Below, piece by piece: positions 10,977 through 23,299 of a stretch of 64,000 nt of DNA. The position numbers were made by a program, and so were the translations under genes. Numbering within the stretch: the stretch's first letter is position 1; every line of letters begins with the position of its first letter. The notes under the pieces were generated by a model, which did no database searches, had not been told where the DNA came from, and saw only the letters and a program-made list of their open reading frames with translations. Location: NCBI GenBank assembly GCA_038363925.1, contig JAQQWL010000001.1:558001-622000 (forward strand), read 5' to 3'. This DNA is from Apiospora phragmitis. Taxonomy: Eukaryota; Ascomycota; Sordariomycetes; Amphisphaeriales; Apiosporaceae.

Positions 10977-12805
10977 TAAATTTAAATAGCTCCCGACAGC
11001 ATTATATATAAATTAGTATATAAACTAGTCAGCTTTTAATTTATAATTAATTAAATAATACTATCTTCTTCCTTTTTTTTCCTCTTTTCGATAGGTTGTA
11101 AACTTAACGAGTTAGTATTATAACGCGCGATTTAAGATGTTATAAATAGCTCGTTAATAAAATAAGCCGCCGAAAAGCATAATATCTTTAAAATAATTCT
11201 AAAGGCTCGGATTTATGGCCGCAAAACTATAAAATAACGGAATAAGTCTTTTTAAACCTTAATAATAGCGGAAGAGTTTTAGATTATAATTTAATACCTT
11301 ACGTAATATAATTTAAACTACTTACCGGCGTACGTTATTTTTTGGATATTTGTTTAACGAATTTTTTAAATTAACGGGATTAATATAATACTCGGTAAAT
11401 ATTAAGTTAAAAGATTTATTACTCGTTATTTATTTATTAGTACTATTTTTTTTAAAAGGATAGATTTCTTAAAGCTTAATGTAACTTTTATATAAAAAAT
11501 TATCGAGTTTTTTAAACGGCTTAATAATCTTATTTTAAAATCGATCCTTCTAAAGTTTCGGTTTAATATCGACGAGATCGGTAATTAGCTCGATTATAAA
11601 ACGAATATAATAATTATTAAACTTATTAAAATAAAGAAAATACTAGTTATAAACTCTTTTAACCGAGAATAGGCTTTTACGGTTAAATATAATAACGCTT
11701 TAGGCCGAGCCTTGCCTCCTTTTATTATATTTAAAGGTTAATAGGTCTAGTAGTAATAGTTTCCGGAGGAGGAGGACTCGCTAACGAATGCTATGGAGGA
11801 TTAAGTTTTTACGGCATCCCTTAAAGGTTAGACCAATAAAGAGCTGGCCTTGGTGTGGTTAAATAAGGTTTTTATCCCTTATATAAAGCTTTAAAACGAA
11901 GATTAGTGGCGGCTTATTATCCTGGATAGCCACGCTAGCCACGTAAGCGAGAACTTTATTATAACGTGCTTAAAGTATAAAATATAGCTTCTCTTCCTTT
12001 TGGCATACTCGTTGCACCTATTATAACCCCCGAGATCTTAATCCCTTTAATATATTAAAGGATACCTACCATTAGAAAATAACCCTATACTATATAGGGT
12101 TTAATAATATAAATATAAGTAAAAGGACTTCTTCCGGTATTACGAACTAATTAAAAGGTTTACCTTTTAGCCGTATATAATAGCTAGCGGCTAGGCCGTA
12201 ATTAATATATTCCCTCGTAATATTAATAAGCCTCTTAATAACCGAAACCGGAGGATAGAAAACCAAGCAGAAGTAGGACTATCTAAGCTTCCCCCCAACG
12301 TTTTCGATAAATAATTCTCCTCTATAGCGTTACTAATATTTATAACTAGCCGCTTAATTAAAAAGTTAGCAGATACGTTTAATAATAATAATATTATTTT
12401 TAATAGCGCGACGCGCCGGGTTTTATTCCGGAAGCTCTAAAAAAGTCTAAATACTTTAAATAACTAGATCGGCTAATTAGAGCACGAGAAATAACTTTTA
12501 AAAAGTAATTTTAAAAAAAAGAAGTAAAAAGAAAAAAAGAGTAATATTTAACCTTAATTAAAAGTTTACGTATATACGAGATACTATAATAATTAAAAGG
12601 GAAATAAATAGCGTTATACCGGAACCCTAGGCTATCACTCGTTTATCGTTAGCGCCGAAAGCCGTTATAATTAAATATAACTCTAAATCTGAGATTAGGA
12701 GTGTTATAAATACGTTTCGAGACTGAAACGGTATTTTTAAGATTTTGTAGTAATTTTTAATTGAATTATTCGTATTATTATTATATAGTATTATTATTAG
12801 TTTTT

Positions 12806-12851
12806 AGGGTCGCCGTTATATTAGGTGACCGAAGCACCGTTAACTAGCTTA
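12806..12851 (-). repeat. Right TIR of the 10.9-kb element
   Basis: Ends ...ACCGTTAACTAGCTTA on the plus strand; inverse partner of 10,931-10,976. Confidence 0.8.
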
Positions 12852-12949
12852 TTTAATTTCTTTTTTATACGCCTTTTTTAATATACGAAAATAGCCGATA
12901 TTAAAAAGTTAAAGCTTATATAATAAATAAAAAAGTATATTAAATATAA

Positions 12950-13370
12950 TAATCGAGTTCTTTTTATAATAAAGCTCGAAAATTATTAAATAATAACTTT
13001 TATAGCCGTTTAAAACTAAAAAATAATAACGACCTTTTATATAATATTTAATATATTAATTAAAATATTAAATCTAGTCTTCGCCTTTTTATTCGTAATT
13101 TAGCTATTTTTAATAACTACGATCACCTAGTCCTTTAATAATAAGCTATTTTCGTACTAGGAAGAGAAGTGCGTTTTCCCGGTAAAAATAATATATAGAG
13201 GGATAGCGTAATCGTGTAATCCGACGCCCTAAATAATTATAACTTATTCCCGGTTCTTTTACTATATTACCTTAAGCTTTCCGCGTTAATCGGAAGTGGT
13301 TACGACTATTTCGAACGAGATTTAGCTTATAAAAAAGCCGGTCTCGTTGAAGTTATAGATATCCTCTTTT
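12950..13370 (-). pseudogene. Fot1-type transposase relic (minus strand)
   Basis: Reading the minus strand from about 13,370: YNFNETGFFIS (family YNFDETGF, first catalytic Asp region), then VVTTSD-RGK, NRE-VIII-GVG and YAIPLYILFLPGK. This is the central core of a Fot1/Tan1-like transposase. Stops are TAA/TAG at Gln-like positions. Element ends could not be found; it lies between the 10.9-kb element and the copy starting near 13,740. Confidence 0.65.
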
Positions 13371-13739
13371 TTAGATCCCGTATTTATAAATTATATTCCG
13401 TACGAAAATAAATTACGCGCGATACGCGTCGAGATCTTTATAAAGAACTCTTTAATAATCGATTTTTCGATTAAAATACGTCTAGAGGTCTAATTATTAT
13501 TATATAAAATTAAAGGCCTAATTAACGCCGACGCGTCCCGCGTCGCGTAAATTAAATAATCGATTCGCTATAGCTTTTTATATACTTAATTTCGAGTTAT
13601 TTTAAAACGCTTAAAACGTTAAATTAAGCCTTTTTCTTTATTTTTTAATTCTATACTTATAAAAAGAAAAACATTAATATAAAATTAATTATAAGAAAAT
13701 TAATTAAAAATACATAGCTCGCTTATAAAGCACGTTACT

Positions 13740-15169
13740 TAATTATTAAAAGGTGTTTTAATAAGCGTTAAAACTAATTCGGCGACGAAATTAAGCGTCG
13801 ATTTTTTATTAACTGTCGAGGGTAACTTTAAACGTAGTTAAGCGACACCTTAATCCTTTAAAATAATATATTTCGATAATAAAGGTTTCAATCGATCCCG
13901 CGGATAAATCCTAGCTATTTTCTAAACATTTTAAATTATTAAAAGAGTTAAAACGTTAATCTTAGCTTAGCGATATACTTTTTATATATTTAATTTAATA
14001 CGCTTAAATTTAAAAACCGCGTTTAAGTATACTTTTAAATAGATTCTTAGCCTTTTCTTTAATAGCTCGAAAACCTTTATATTTAAAACCTATATAATAT
14101 AGCTCGTAAAAAATAAGTTATATTTTATTAATAAAATAAAGCTATAAAAAATCTTTGTTTATATATAAATTATAACCGTTATAAATTAAAACGACTTATT
14201 TATTATTATAGCGAGATCGAATATAAAGAATAAAAATATTTTAAATTAAATCTAATATTATAGGATTATTAGTCCACCCTCTAAGCGATGCTTTAAACCG
14301 CTAGTTATCTTAAAGATGGCCGTCTTAGTCTAGAAACTACTAGCTTTAAACGTCGGCCCCTTAAAAATAACAAGCGGCGAGAGGGCTACGCTATTATAGC
14401 CTATATACTCTATAGTAATAATCTATTCCCCCTTTTTCGACGTATTTTTTAAAAATTAAATAACTAATAGCTTTAATAACTACTTAATGGTTATTATTAA
14501 TGCTTTAATTAATACTTATTTTATTAATATTATAAAAGCGTTTAAAAGAAATATTAATTAGTTTTAAAATATTAAATTTATCAAAAAAGATATTAATATT
14601 AATAATAGTTATTTTATTAACGTAGCTATAATTAATTATTTTAAACTTAATAGTTTTAATAAACTCGTTTTTAATTAAAATTCGAATATATTAACGTTAC
14701 CTTAACGTATAAAACGCCTCGAAAGCGTTTAATATTTATTAAGCTATATATTTAAACTTAATAAGCGTTAGTGCGAAGCTTAATCTAGCTTAGCTAATAA
14801 CTTAATTCGTTAATTAATTCTTTAAAAATAATAACAATACCTGCCGGTCTTTATTCAGCTCTTATCGCGTCGGTATACCGGCTAGGCGCCAGATAACGTA
14901 CGATCGGTCGGCATTTTATCTACGAACGGCTTCGCGAACATTTAGTCTAAGCTTTACGTCACGTATTATAACCTACGCGCGTTTTTAAGTATTAAACGAT
15001 AATATAAAAAAATAATTAAAAAAACCGAATAAAATAATAATAATATATATAATTAAAAGGTAAAATTAATAAAAGAAATCTATATTATTATTTAAAGCTT
15101 TAACGCGTTTATAACGCGAAACACAGTGGTTCGTAAAGGGGGTGGTCTATAGAGGAGTGCCTTAGCTTA
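13740..15169 (-). mobile_element. Inverted partial copy of the 21.4-kb TIR element
   Basis: The minus strand follows the plus strand of 21,423-22,860 over most of its length, including the transposase segment LSPLVIFKG and the block around the second catalytic region. Its outer end (15,125-15,169, ...GTGCCTTAGCTTA) is a RIP-altered version of the perfect 28-nt TIR at 23,300-23,327. The other end could not be located; the part matching 22,860-23,327 is missing or unrecognisable. It is inserted at a TA (15,168-15,169) inside the second Fot1-like copy. Confidence 0.7.
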
Positions 15170-15719
15170 CGAGCTAAAGATTACTACCACGCTAACCACC
15201 CTTAATATTTTAAGTAGATAAAGCCTTTTTATAAGCTCTAATATAGTATATAAAGAAGTTTTATTTCTTAATAAAAATAAGAAACTAATCTCTTTTTAAT
15301 ATTAAACTTTTATAAAAGTAAAAACCTTCACATTAAAAGGTTAAAGAATATATAATAAATAAAGGGGTAAAAATAATAAGTAAATATTATTTTAATAATA
15401 AAATAATATAAAATCGTCGGTTATATAACTATTATACGTATTTAAAATAAGTAAACGAGTATTCTTTAAGTTATTTAAAGTAGTTTTTAATATAAAGATA
15501 TCTTCGAGTTATTTAATAGCGATTTCGTTATTCGTTTAGCCTTTTTTACTTATATCGAACTTTTATTCTTTAAATTTATTTAGTTTTTAAGAGAACTATT
15601 ACTCTTAGACCGATTTACCTTTATAAATTACTAAAAGAAAAATAGCCCTATTAAGTATTAATATATATTTTAATATCGTCGTTTAATACTTTAAACTAAG
15701 CTGTTTTTAATAAATAAAA

Positions 15720-15926
15720 TATTAGAATAGCAGGAATTAAGATTTTCTATATTACTTTAAAAAAAGTGCTACGTACTTACGCGCACGAACCCCTTTCTTA
15801 TTTTATTAAGAGGGGCATACGATACCCCTCGTAGCTCGTATTAAAAATAGATATAAATAATAAAATAAGAACGATTAAACCTCGATTAAAACCGGAATTA
15901 TTATATATACGAGAGCTTATTTAATA
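15720..15926 (+). repeat. 5' LTR of copia element
   Basis: 207 bp; contains GATTTTCTATATTACTTTAA and ATACCCCTCGTAGCTCGTA shared with the 3' LTR. Confidence 0.85.
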
Positions 15927-18697
15927 TTAATTAATAATTACTCGTAACGATTATAAATTAATAAGAATAAAGAAACGGTTTTACGCCTTTATCGATATAA
16001 AAGCGACCGTATTAAAGAGCCCCGAGAATTTCCGCCCGTTAGAGATTCGGAGGAAGAGCCGAATTAAATTAACTGTACGAAGAGGAACCCTTTTTCCCGA
16101 GTATATATTATAAGGAGGAGACTAGGTTTTAAATTATACGCGAAACTAGTTAAGCTATATATAATTATATATTTAAATAATTTTATTATACGATTTATAA
16201 AATAATAACCTTTATTAAATAGAATTAATCGCGGTCGGCGAATTGGGATCGAGCTTAGACGTATCGAACCTAGATAAACCGACGATTTTAAACCCCGAAC
16301 CGTTTATATATGAAAAAGTATTTTAAAATATCGGAATCATTTTAATAGTTTAAAAAAGAAACGTTAACCTCGTTTTTTAAAAACTCGAACCTTTAAACGT
16401 ACTTTTTAAAAAAATAATACCTAAACTATTTATAATATACCTTATACGATACTTTTTAAAATATTATATATTAAAAATAAAAAAAACCTTTTTTAAAAAA
16501 TTGTTTATTATAAAATTTAACGAATAAACCGAATACTAGTTCGGCTAAATTAACCGTATATTTTAAAAAGAGCTTTTTAATTATTTTAAAAAATACGGAG
16601 TTAATATATTAACGAACGGATCTTTTAAAGTTAAGCTTATAAGTCTAGTGTTACCGGCCGATCTTATATATTAATAAAACCGACCGGCAGAACCGATTTC
16701 GGAAACTTAAAAAGAGGATGTTCTATACTCTTCCCGAGAATAAATAATTAAAGAACCGCCGCCTAAGCGAGAGACACCCGGTCTCCGTACGGAGTAATCG
16801 TTCGCGACACTATAGGGCACTCTAAGACTAACGTTTAATCCCGGAATCTTAAATACTTTAGGCCCGACGTCTAACCCTGGATTCTTAAATATCTAAGCGT
16901 CGTAAAACATTATCCTTTTTCTTTCTCCGACTCCAATACCGCCGGACCAGACGGCACGATTATCTAGTCTAGCGTATATTACGAAATACGATATCCCTCT
17001 AAGCCGAGCTATTTATAACGGTAAAATCGATTAAAATAAGATCGTTACTTTTTCGAAGGTATAAAAAAAAAAAGAACTATACCGGCAAGCTTTACGACAT
17101 CTTTTATAATAAAGTATAGATATTTATTAAAATATATTAACGGCTAGATATATTAAAAAACTAATATTATATAGTTTTTTTAAATACTTTTTCTGGCCGT
17201 GCGGAGGTATTCTATTTTAATTATATCGGACTTAAAAAGAGATAGGATAAGATATATTATTTAATAGATTCGTACTTTAATATAATAATAAATTACGTAT
17301 AATATTTTACGGATTAAATAATAACCTCTTTTATACGAGTAAAAAATAAAAACGTTAAAAAATAACTTATTAAAGTTTTAAAAATCTTATTAAATAAACT
17401 CTAGCTTATATAACGAGCCTTCGGAAAAGGATTTAAAAAAAAGATCGCTCTCTATACCTCCGTCGTAAAAGCTTATCGAGGAGTTCCGAAACTTTCACCA
17501 GCCCTTATCCACTAAAAGCTAATATATAAAGCGCTATTCTCGGACCTTCGCGTATCGCTAAATATAGCAGCGGATTAAAAGATCTCGGAACGATACTTAA
17601 CGGAAAAATTATATCGATACCCGGCTAAAAATATATACCTAATTAATAAACGGTTTATAAATAATTATACACGAGAAAACTAATTAATCTATAATAATAA
17701 ATTACTATATAATAACCGACTATTAAGATAAGAAAGTAACTAGCGACCCGTTAACACCTTTTAGCTAAGGTTATCGTATAAAAACCGGCAGTTTAAACAA
17801 AAAACCTACCGAATCTACTATAAATAAAACTATTAATTAATAAATCACTTAGCCGAAAAATAACCCCGTATAATAATCTAATACCTCTAAACGTATAATA
17901 ACGTGGAACAAGATCTCTTTACTTAAAAAAAATACGGGGATTTCGTCCGAAACTAGGAAAGGAAAAAGGAAAAGCTAAAAAACGACGAAAAAAAGTACGA
18001 CTATTTCGATCCGGAAAACGTATAATAAAATATTACTTACCTAACGGACGCCGCGTTTTATTACCGGCTTATTAATAAAAATATTTACTCGATAAATATT
18101 TAATTAAATTAGGAATAACGAACGAGAAAAGACTAATAATCGATATTATATCACTCCGAAAATTATATAAAAAAAAGGAGATCTCGGAAATCTGCTAGGT
18201 CGACGGCCGAAATAACCTTATAAACGCTTTTACTAAAAAATCCTTAAATAAAGCCCTCGAGCAGATAATCTCGATAAATAGCCTTACCGTATATATAAAA
18301 GCATATATCGAGCGGCTAGACTCGCACGGCGAATAAAAAAAAAAAGAGATACGATCTTTAATAAAATATAACGTAATTTAATATATAAAAGCGCGTACCT
18401 ATTACTATTATTATTTTTAAACAGTTCTTTCTAATTTATAATAAGAAAAAAAACGCGTTAATATATAATAATTTTTCTTTAATACCGTTATTATTATTAA
18501 ATAATTAAAATAACTAATTAAAAAGACCTGCTATTTAATAAAAATAATATTAAAAAGGTATAGCATTACTTATACGGCTTAAACAGGTACCGAATACCGG
18601 ATTAACGCAACCCATCCGTACGAGACCTTTACGACGGGAAGACTCGTCTTAATAAGGGGAGCTGGCTAAATCTATCGTTAAAATAAAAAGTTACTAG

Positions 18698-18903
18698 TAT
18701 TAGAACAGTAAGAACTAAGATTTTCTATATTACTTTAAAAAAGTGCCACGTACCTACGCGTACGAACCCCTTTCCTATTTCATTAAAAGGGGTATACGAT
18801 GCCCCTCGTAGCTCGTACTGAAAATAAATATGAATAATAGAATAAGAACGATTAAACCCCGATTAAAACCGGAACCACCGTACGTACGAGAGCCCATTTA
18901 ATA
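18698..18903 (+). repeat. 3' LTR of copia element
   Basis: 206 bp; less C->T altered than the 5' LTR (for example GTGCCACGTACC versus GTGCTACGTACT). Confidence 0.85.
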
Positions 18904-19762
18904 TAAAACGTAATTTTAAACTGCTTATTATAAGGCTATTACCTCTTTAGCTTTTTAAAATACCGTGCTCGTTAATATTATACTTATTTATAAGTTTAAT
19001 AGCTTAAATTTAAAGTATACGTAATTTAATTAAAAATTAAAACTTAATTACTTTAATTAATACTTTATTAATATACTAAGAGTCGATATAACGTTACCTC
19101 TTTATTTATAAGGCTACGTTAAAAAAATAAATATATCTAGTTTTTACCTAATAATATAAGGCTACTATAAAGGGTTAAAACGTGTTAAGCTAGTTCCTTA
19201 ATTTATATATACATTAATATAACGCTAAGGGCTTTTTAAACTAAAATCTAGTCTGCTAGATACTTCTCTTAAACTAGAGAGAGCTTTTAATAAATAGATT
19301 TTAATTCTTAACATAACTATCGGCCGTGAAGTCGATTAATAAAGGTAGACCGTAAAATACCCTAATAAAGGGCAGCCTTATAAATAGATTCGCCGCTTGC
19401 CACATCTTAGATGGCAGCAGAGATGTCGTTTTCGATATATGAACGCACTATTAGTGAATTAGTATATATTTAAAAGAATGAAATAATTCGGATCAGAATT
19501 CGTTAAGAAATCTCTTTTTGAATCGAAATGGCGGTGAATCGTGGTGGAGGTTGACAGGGGTGTCAATTATGAGGTGACGTACATTAATATATTCGAAGAC
19601 CCCCTATAACTAAAAAACAGCCTCAACGAGATTATTATAACACCAAGTGCAGATCTTGCCAAGCAAGACCTCACCACTCTTTCCGTGACTTACATATATA
19701 AACATAGTAGTAGATACTTATTAATCCCACACAAAGTAGCCTTTCGAGCCGCCGCCAACGCC

Positions 19763-21103
19763 CTACCTCGCTCGCGCCTTGATGAGATCAGCCGCCTTCT
19801 CCGCCACCGCATACACGGTCGTCTGCGAGTGTGTGCCCGGGATGAGCGGCATGACGGACGCGTCGACGACGGCGAGCCGCCGGATGCCGTGCACGCGCAG
19901 GTCGGCCCCGACGCAGCCGCCCAGCGCCGTCGGCATCATGGCGCAGGTCCCGCTCGGGTGCGCGTTGGAGGGCCGCACCAGGCCCGCGGACACCAGCGCG
20001 GTCCACATCGCCTCGTCCGTCTGCGCTGCGAGGCCCGGCGCCAGCTCGACGGGGCCGTACCTGGCCAGGAGGGGCGAGGTGGCGTACAGGTCGCGGATCC
20101 AGCGCACTGCGGCTAGGACCACGGCGCGGTCCGCTGGGCTTATGTTACCAAGAGTGTTGTTGATGTTGCTGTTTGTGCTAGATGGGGCCAGAGTAATGGT
20201 GCCGCGTGACAGCGGTTTATTCAATCCGCTGGTCCCGAGCCCGCCGGCCGTCAAGGGATACTCGATGGCAGCGGCGTCTGGGCTCCCCAGGTGCCGCCGC
20301 AGGATCGCACGCTGGGCTCGGTAGCCCGCCAAAGCTTGGGGGAGGTGTGGTAGATGCCGGGCAGACCGATCAACTCCTCATCCTCCTGTCGCCGCTTACT
20401 GCTGCCGGGGTCGGCGACGGCGTCCATGATGGCAGCGTAGGCGGCCGCGCTCGTGAAGTTCCGCAGCGGCAGGAACGCGGCCGTGTTGCTCCACGCCACG
20501 GTATAGGGCCCTGTGCGGTTGCCCTCGTACTCGGCCCACGCGCTGGCGTTGTAGGTCGCGTTGCTCGCCAGCGTGCCCGGGTTCGGGACCGCGAGACCGC
20601 TGGTCAGGTTCCACGACGCCATCATCTGCGGGTGGTCCTGGAAATTGGCCCCGACCACATCAGCCATCTGCACAGTGGTCCTCAGGTTCTGGAGCTTCTC
20701 GAGCGGCGCCGAGGTCACATTCCAAAAGTCGATCCCCAGGTTCGGGAACTTGGCCACAGCGCGGGGAATCATGGTGTTGGGGCTATCATTGATATATCCA
20801 TGTTCAAGCACAAGTAAACTCTCTATGGCTTGTTAGTATCATCCCCTAAGGTGACTGGAGGATATGTATGCCCCTGAGCTGTGTTGAGGTTGAGAAAAGG
20901 GGTTGAGAAACCTAGTCCGTACTTTTCGGGTCCTCAGATAGTCGATTTGCAACAACGAGCCCAGAAGTCCCGCCGCCGATCACTATGTAATCATAGGATT
21001 CCTTGACTGTTCTGCCATCGTATGAGGTGGCTGCCTTGGTGACATCCAGTAGCAACCATGTTATAAGCAAGCCACGCAACCCACCACTGAAGAACAGATC
21101 CAT
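19763..21103 (-). pseudogene. Secreted GMC oxidoreductase, internally deleted
   Basis: FAD-dependent glucose-methanol-choline oxidoreductase, extracellular type. ATG at 21,103 opens a signal peptide (MDLFFSGGLRGLLITWLLLD) followed by YDYIVIGGGTSGLVVANRL, the FAD dinucleotide motif. A 100-nt intron (20,823-20,922) leads to VLEHGYINDSPNTMIPRAV. The next residues, NVTSAPLEKLQNL and VVGANFQDHPQMM, normally lie some 200 residues apart in the family, so a large internal part (including the GMC signature around GGGSVVNGM) is deleted in frame. A frame change near 20,330-20,345 then leads to AGYRAQRAIL and the C-terminal active-site region (HPSGTCAMMP, VVDASVMP, THSQTTVYAVAEKAADL). It sits on a GC-rich island between two RIP blocks. 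Deletion and shift make it non-functional. Confidence 0.85.
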
Positions 21104-21422
21104 GTTGACTGTGTCGATTGCAGAGAGAAAATGGAGAGGAAGAAAAGGCAAAGAGCAGGATACGCGATAAGCCAGATCCAACAGGTCTACAGCGCGGCAG
21201 CTTTCATTGCTTTTTATATAATCTATGCAGCTAACTCTCTGTTTACCACCTTTCTTTCTTTTCTTAGTTTCTTATTGTCTACGCACATTTCTGTCTAGGC
21301 GATGTCGCAAGCTGTTGCCCCAAAATGGTGGCTACACAGTATACAAACATCATCAGCAAAGGGAAAGAAAGGGGACTTTTCCCACGATAGGCCTAATTGC
21401 GTCTTCCGGGCAAGGGATAGAA
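21104..21422. other. Spacer upstream of the GMC relic
   Basis: Presumed promoter side of the GMC gene, running to the TA at which the next transposon is inserted. No gene seen. Confidence 0.4.
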
Positions 21423-21450
21423 TAAGCTAAAGCACCCCCTCACGGGCCAC
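21423..21450 (+). repeat. Left TIR, 28 nt
   Basis: Perfect inverse match to 23,300-23,327. The word CACGGGCCAC recurs once more just inside (21,456-21,465). Confidence 0.9.
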
Positions 21451-23299
21451 CCCGTCACGGGCCACCGCGTTTTACCCCACGAACGCGTCTTTTTACCATG
21501 CATCTCAATTAAAAAACTCTTTAATTTAATTATTACTTTTTATTTTTTAAAATTACTATTACCCTTATTCTTTTCGCTTATTTCTACTCTTTATAACGAT
21601 ATTTTCGTTTAATATTTAAAAGCGTGCACAGGCTACCGTACGCGACATAAAGCTCGGAGCAGCTATTCGCGAATCCGCCCGTAAATAGTTAACCACCCGA
21701 TTATATATTTAACCTCGTCTCGCCGGTATATTTATTAGAAATAAGTTTATTAAAGATTAATAAGTCTTATTATTATTTTTAAAAAATGAATTAATATATT
21801 AAGTTATTAATTAAGTTTAAATTTATAGTTTAACGAATATTAAACGCTTTTAAAGCCTTTTATAATTTAAAATAATAATAATATACTCGTTTTTTAATTA
21901 AAAATAAGTTCGTTAAAACCGTAAAGTCGAAAATAATTAATTATAACCGGGTTAATAAAGTTATAATAATAAATATTAACGTTTTTTTTAATAAACTTAA
22001 TATCTTAAAACTAGTTAATATCTCTTTTAAACGCTTTTATAATATTAATAAAATAAGTATCGGCTAAGGCGTTAATGGTAACTATTAAGTAATTATTAAA
22101 ACTATTAATTATTTAGCCTTTAAAAAAGACGTCGAAAAAAAGGAATAAATTACTACCCTAGAGTGTGTAGGCTATAATAGGGTACCCCTCTCGCCGCTAG
22201 TTATTTTTAAAGGGGCCGACGTTTAAAGCTAGTAGTTTTAAGACTAAGACGGCTATTTTTAAGATAACTAGCTGTTTAAAGCGTTGCTTAAAAAGTGGAT
22301 AAGTAATATTATAGCTTTAGATTAAATTTAAGACATTTTTATCCCTTATATATAATCTCGTTATAATAATAAATAAGTTGTTTTAATTTATAATAACTAT
22401 AAATCGTATATAAATAATAATTTTTTATAGTTTTATTTTTTAAATAAAATATAACTTATTTTTTATAAATTATATTATAATTATATAATATAAGTTTTAA
22501 ATATAAAAGTTTTTAATTTATTAAAGAAAAGGTTAAAGATTATTTTAAAAAAGTACTCGAATACGATTTTTAAATTAAAGCTTATAAAAATAGATATATT
22601 AAAAATATATTATTAAGTTAAAATTAATATATTAATTTCTTTTATAATTAAAAACGTTTAAAAAACGGTTAAGATTTATTCGCGAGATTACTCGAAGTCG
22701 TTATCGTTAAAATACGTTATTTTAAAAGATATAAAAATTACCCGGGTACGTTTAAAATTATCGGAAATAATTAAAAAAGAATTAATATTCGATTTTTTCG
22801 CCGAATTAATTTTAATACTTATTAAAATACCTTTTAATAGTTAAGAATTATAGAATAATAATTAAAAATTAATTACTATAAATTTTACTTTTAAAATACT
22901 TTTTTAATAGTTTTTTATTAAAAAAGTTAATAAAGCTTTAAATTAAAGTGTTAATAAAATTACGTATCTTAAAGCTGAAGTCGATTATTTTTAAACTAAA
23001 CTCGATAAAAAAATTACGGAAATACGTTAAAAAGTAAAAATCGCATTAGGATAACGATTTATTTATATAGTTAATATACGCCGGGCTAAGCGAAGGCTAA
23101 AGGGTAGGGTCGTATACGAGGATAAAGCTAGCGACGTCGAAGTGTTAAGAGGGCCTCGTAACGCTATAAAAACTATAAAAAATAATAGCACGGAGGCGGA
23201 GGACTATATTATTATTAAAAATAACGAAAGATAGTGTATTTACGTCAATTCTAGCCGTAGAAATGGCTTTGATTACAGGGGTAAGGGTAGCTCAGTAAA

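Larger units (their letters stand above)
10931..12851 (+). mobile_element. Pogo/Fot1-type DNA transposon with 46-nt TIRs
   Basis: A 1.9-kb element bounded by 46-nt inverted repeats (40 of 46 match), starting TAAGCCAGCTGACGGTGCTA on the left. A plus-strand DDE transposase relic is visible: a FNIDEIG segment near 11,565 (first catalytic Asp, family DETG) and RLIILDSHASHVSENF at about 11,910-11,960 (second Asp, family DGHGSH). LLFLLAYSLHLL and IKGY follow. All interruptions in that stretch are TAG/TAA at positions where the family has Gln, as RIP would produce. It is distinct from the element at 4.1 kb by its ends. Confidence 0.8.
15720..18903 (+). mobile_element. Ty1/copia LTR retrotransposon, RIP-degraded
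   Basis: Two direct repeats of about 207 bp flank 2.77 kb. LTR edges TATTAGAA...TTAATA fit TG...CA after RIP. A perfect 5-bp duplication TAAAA flanks it (15,715-15,719 and 18,904-18,908), and the inverted transposon copy at 4-5 kb supplies the matching empty site. Near the 3' end (about 18,180-18,340) the plus strand reads EISEIC-VDGRNN, INAFTKKSLNKALEQII and SLTVYIKAYIERLDSHGE followed by a stop. That is the end of a copia RNase H domain (family WVDGRDNPADAMTK...). The rest of gag-pol is too damaged to read. Confidence 0.85.
15168..19583 (-). mobile_element. Fot1-like transposon copy B, inverted and interrupted
   Basis: The reverse complement of copy A (4099 to about 5335) matches 15,170-15,719 and then resumes at 18,904 and runs to the TIR-like end at 19,559-19,582 (CAGGGGTGTC...GGTGACGTAC). 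The gap is filled exactly by a copia retrotransposon. The rest of copy A (5336-5916) has no recognisable partner next to it. The DDE relic runs on the minus strand at about 15,190-15,570. Divergence from copy A is mainly transitions. Confidence 0.75.

Noticed and set aside
15125..15195. tRNA-like hairpin with GGGTGGT/ACCACCC pairing and an anticodon-like loop
   Set aside because: It is the RIP-altered TIR of the inverted transposon copy joined to flanking Fot1-like sequence; no T arm is present.
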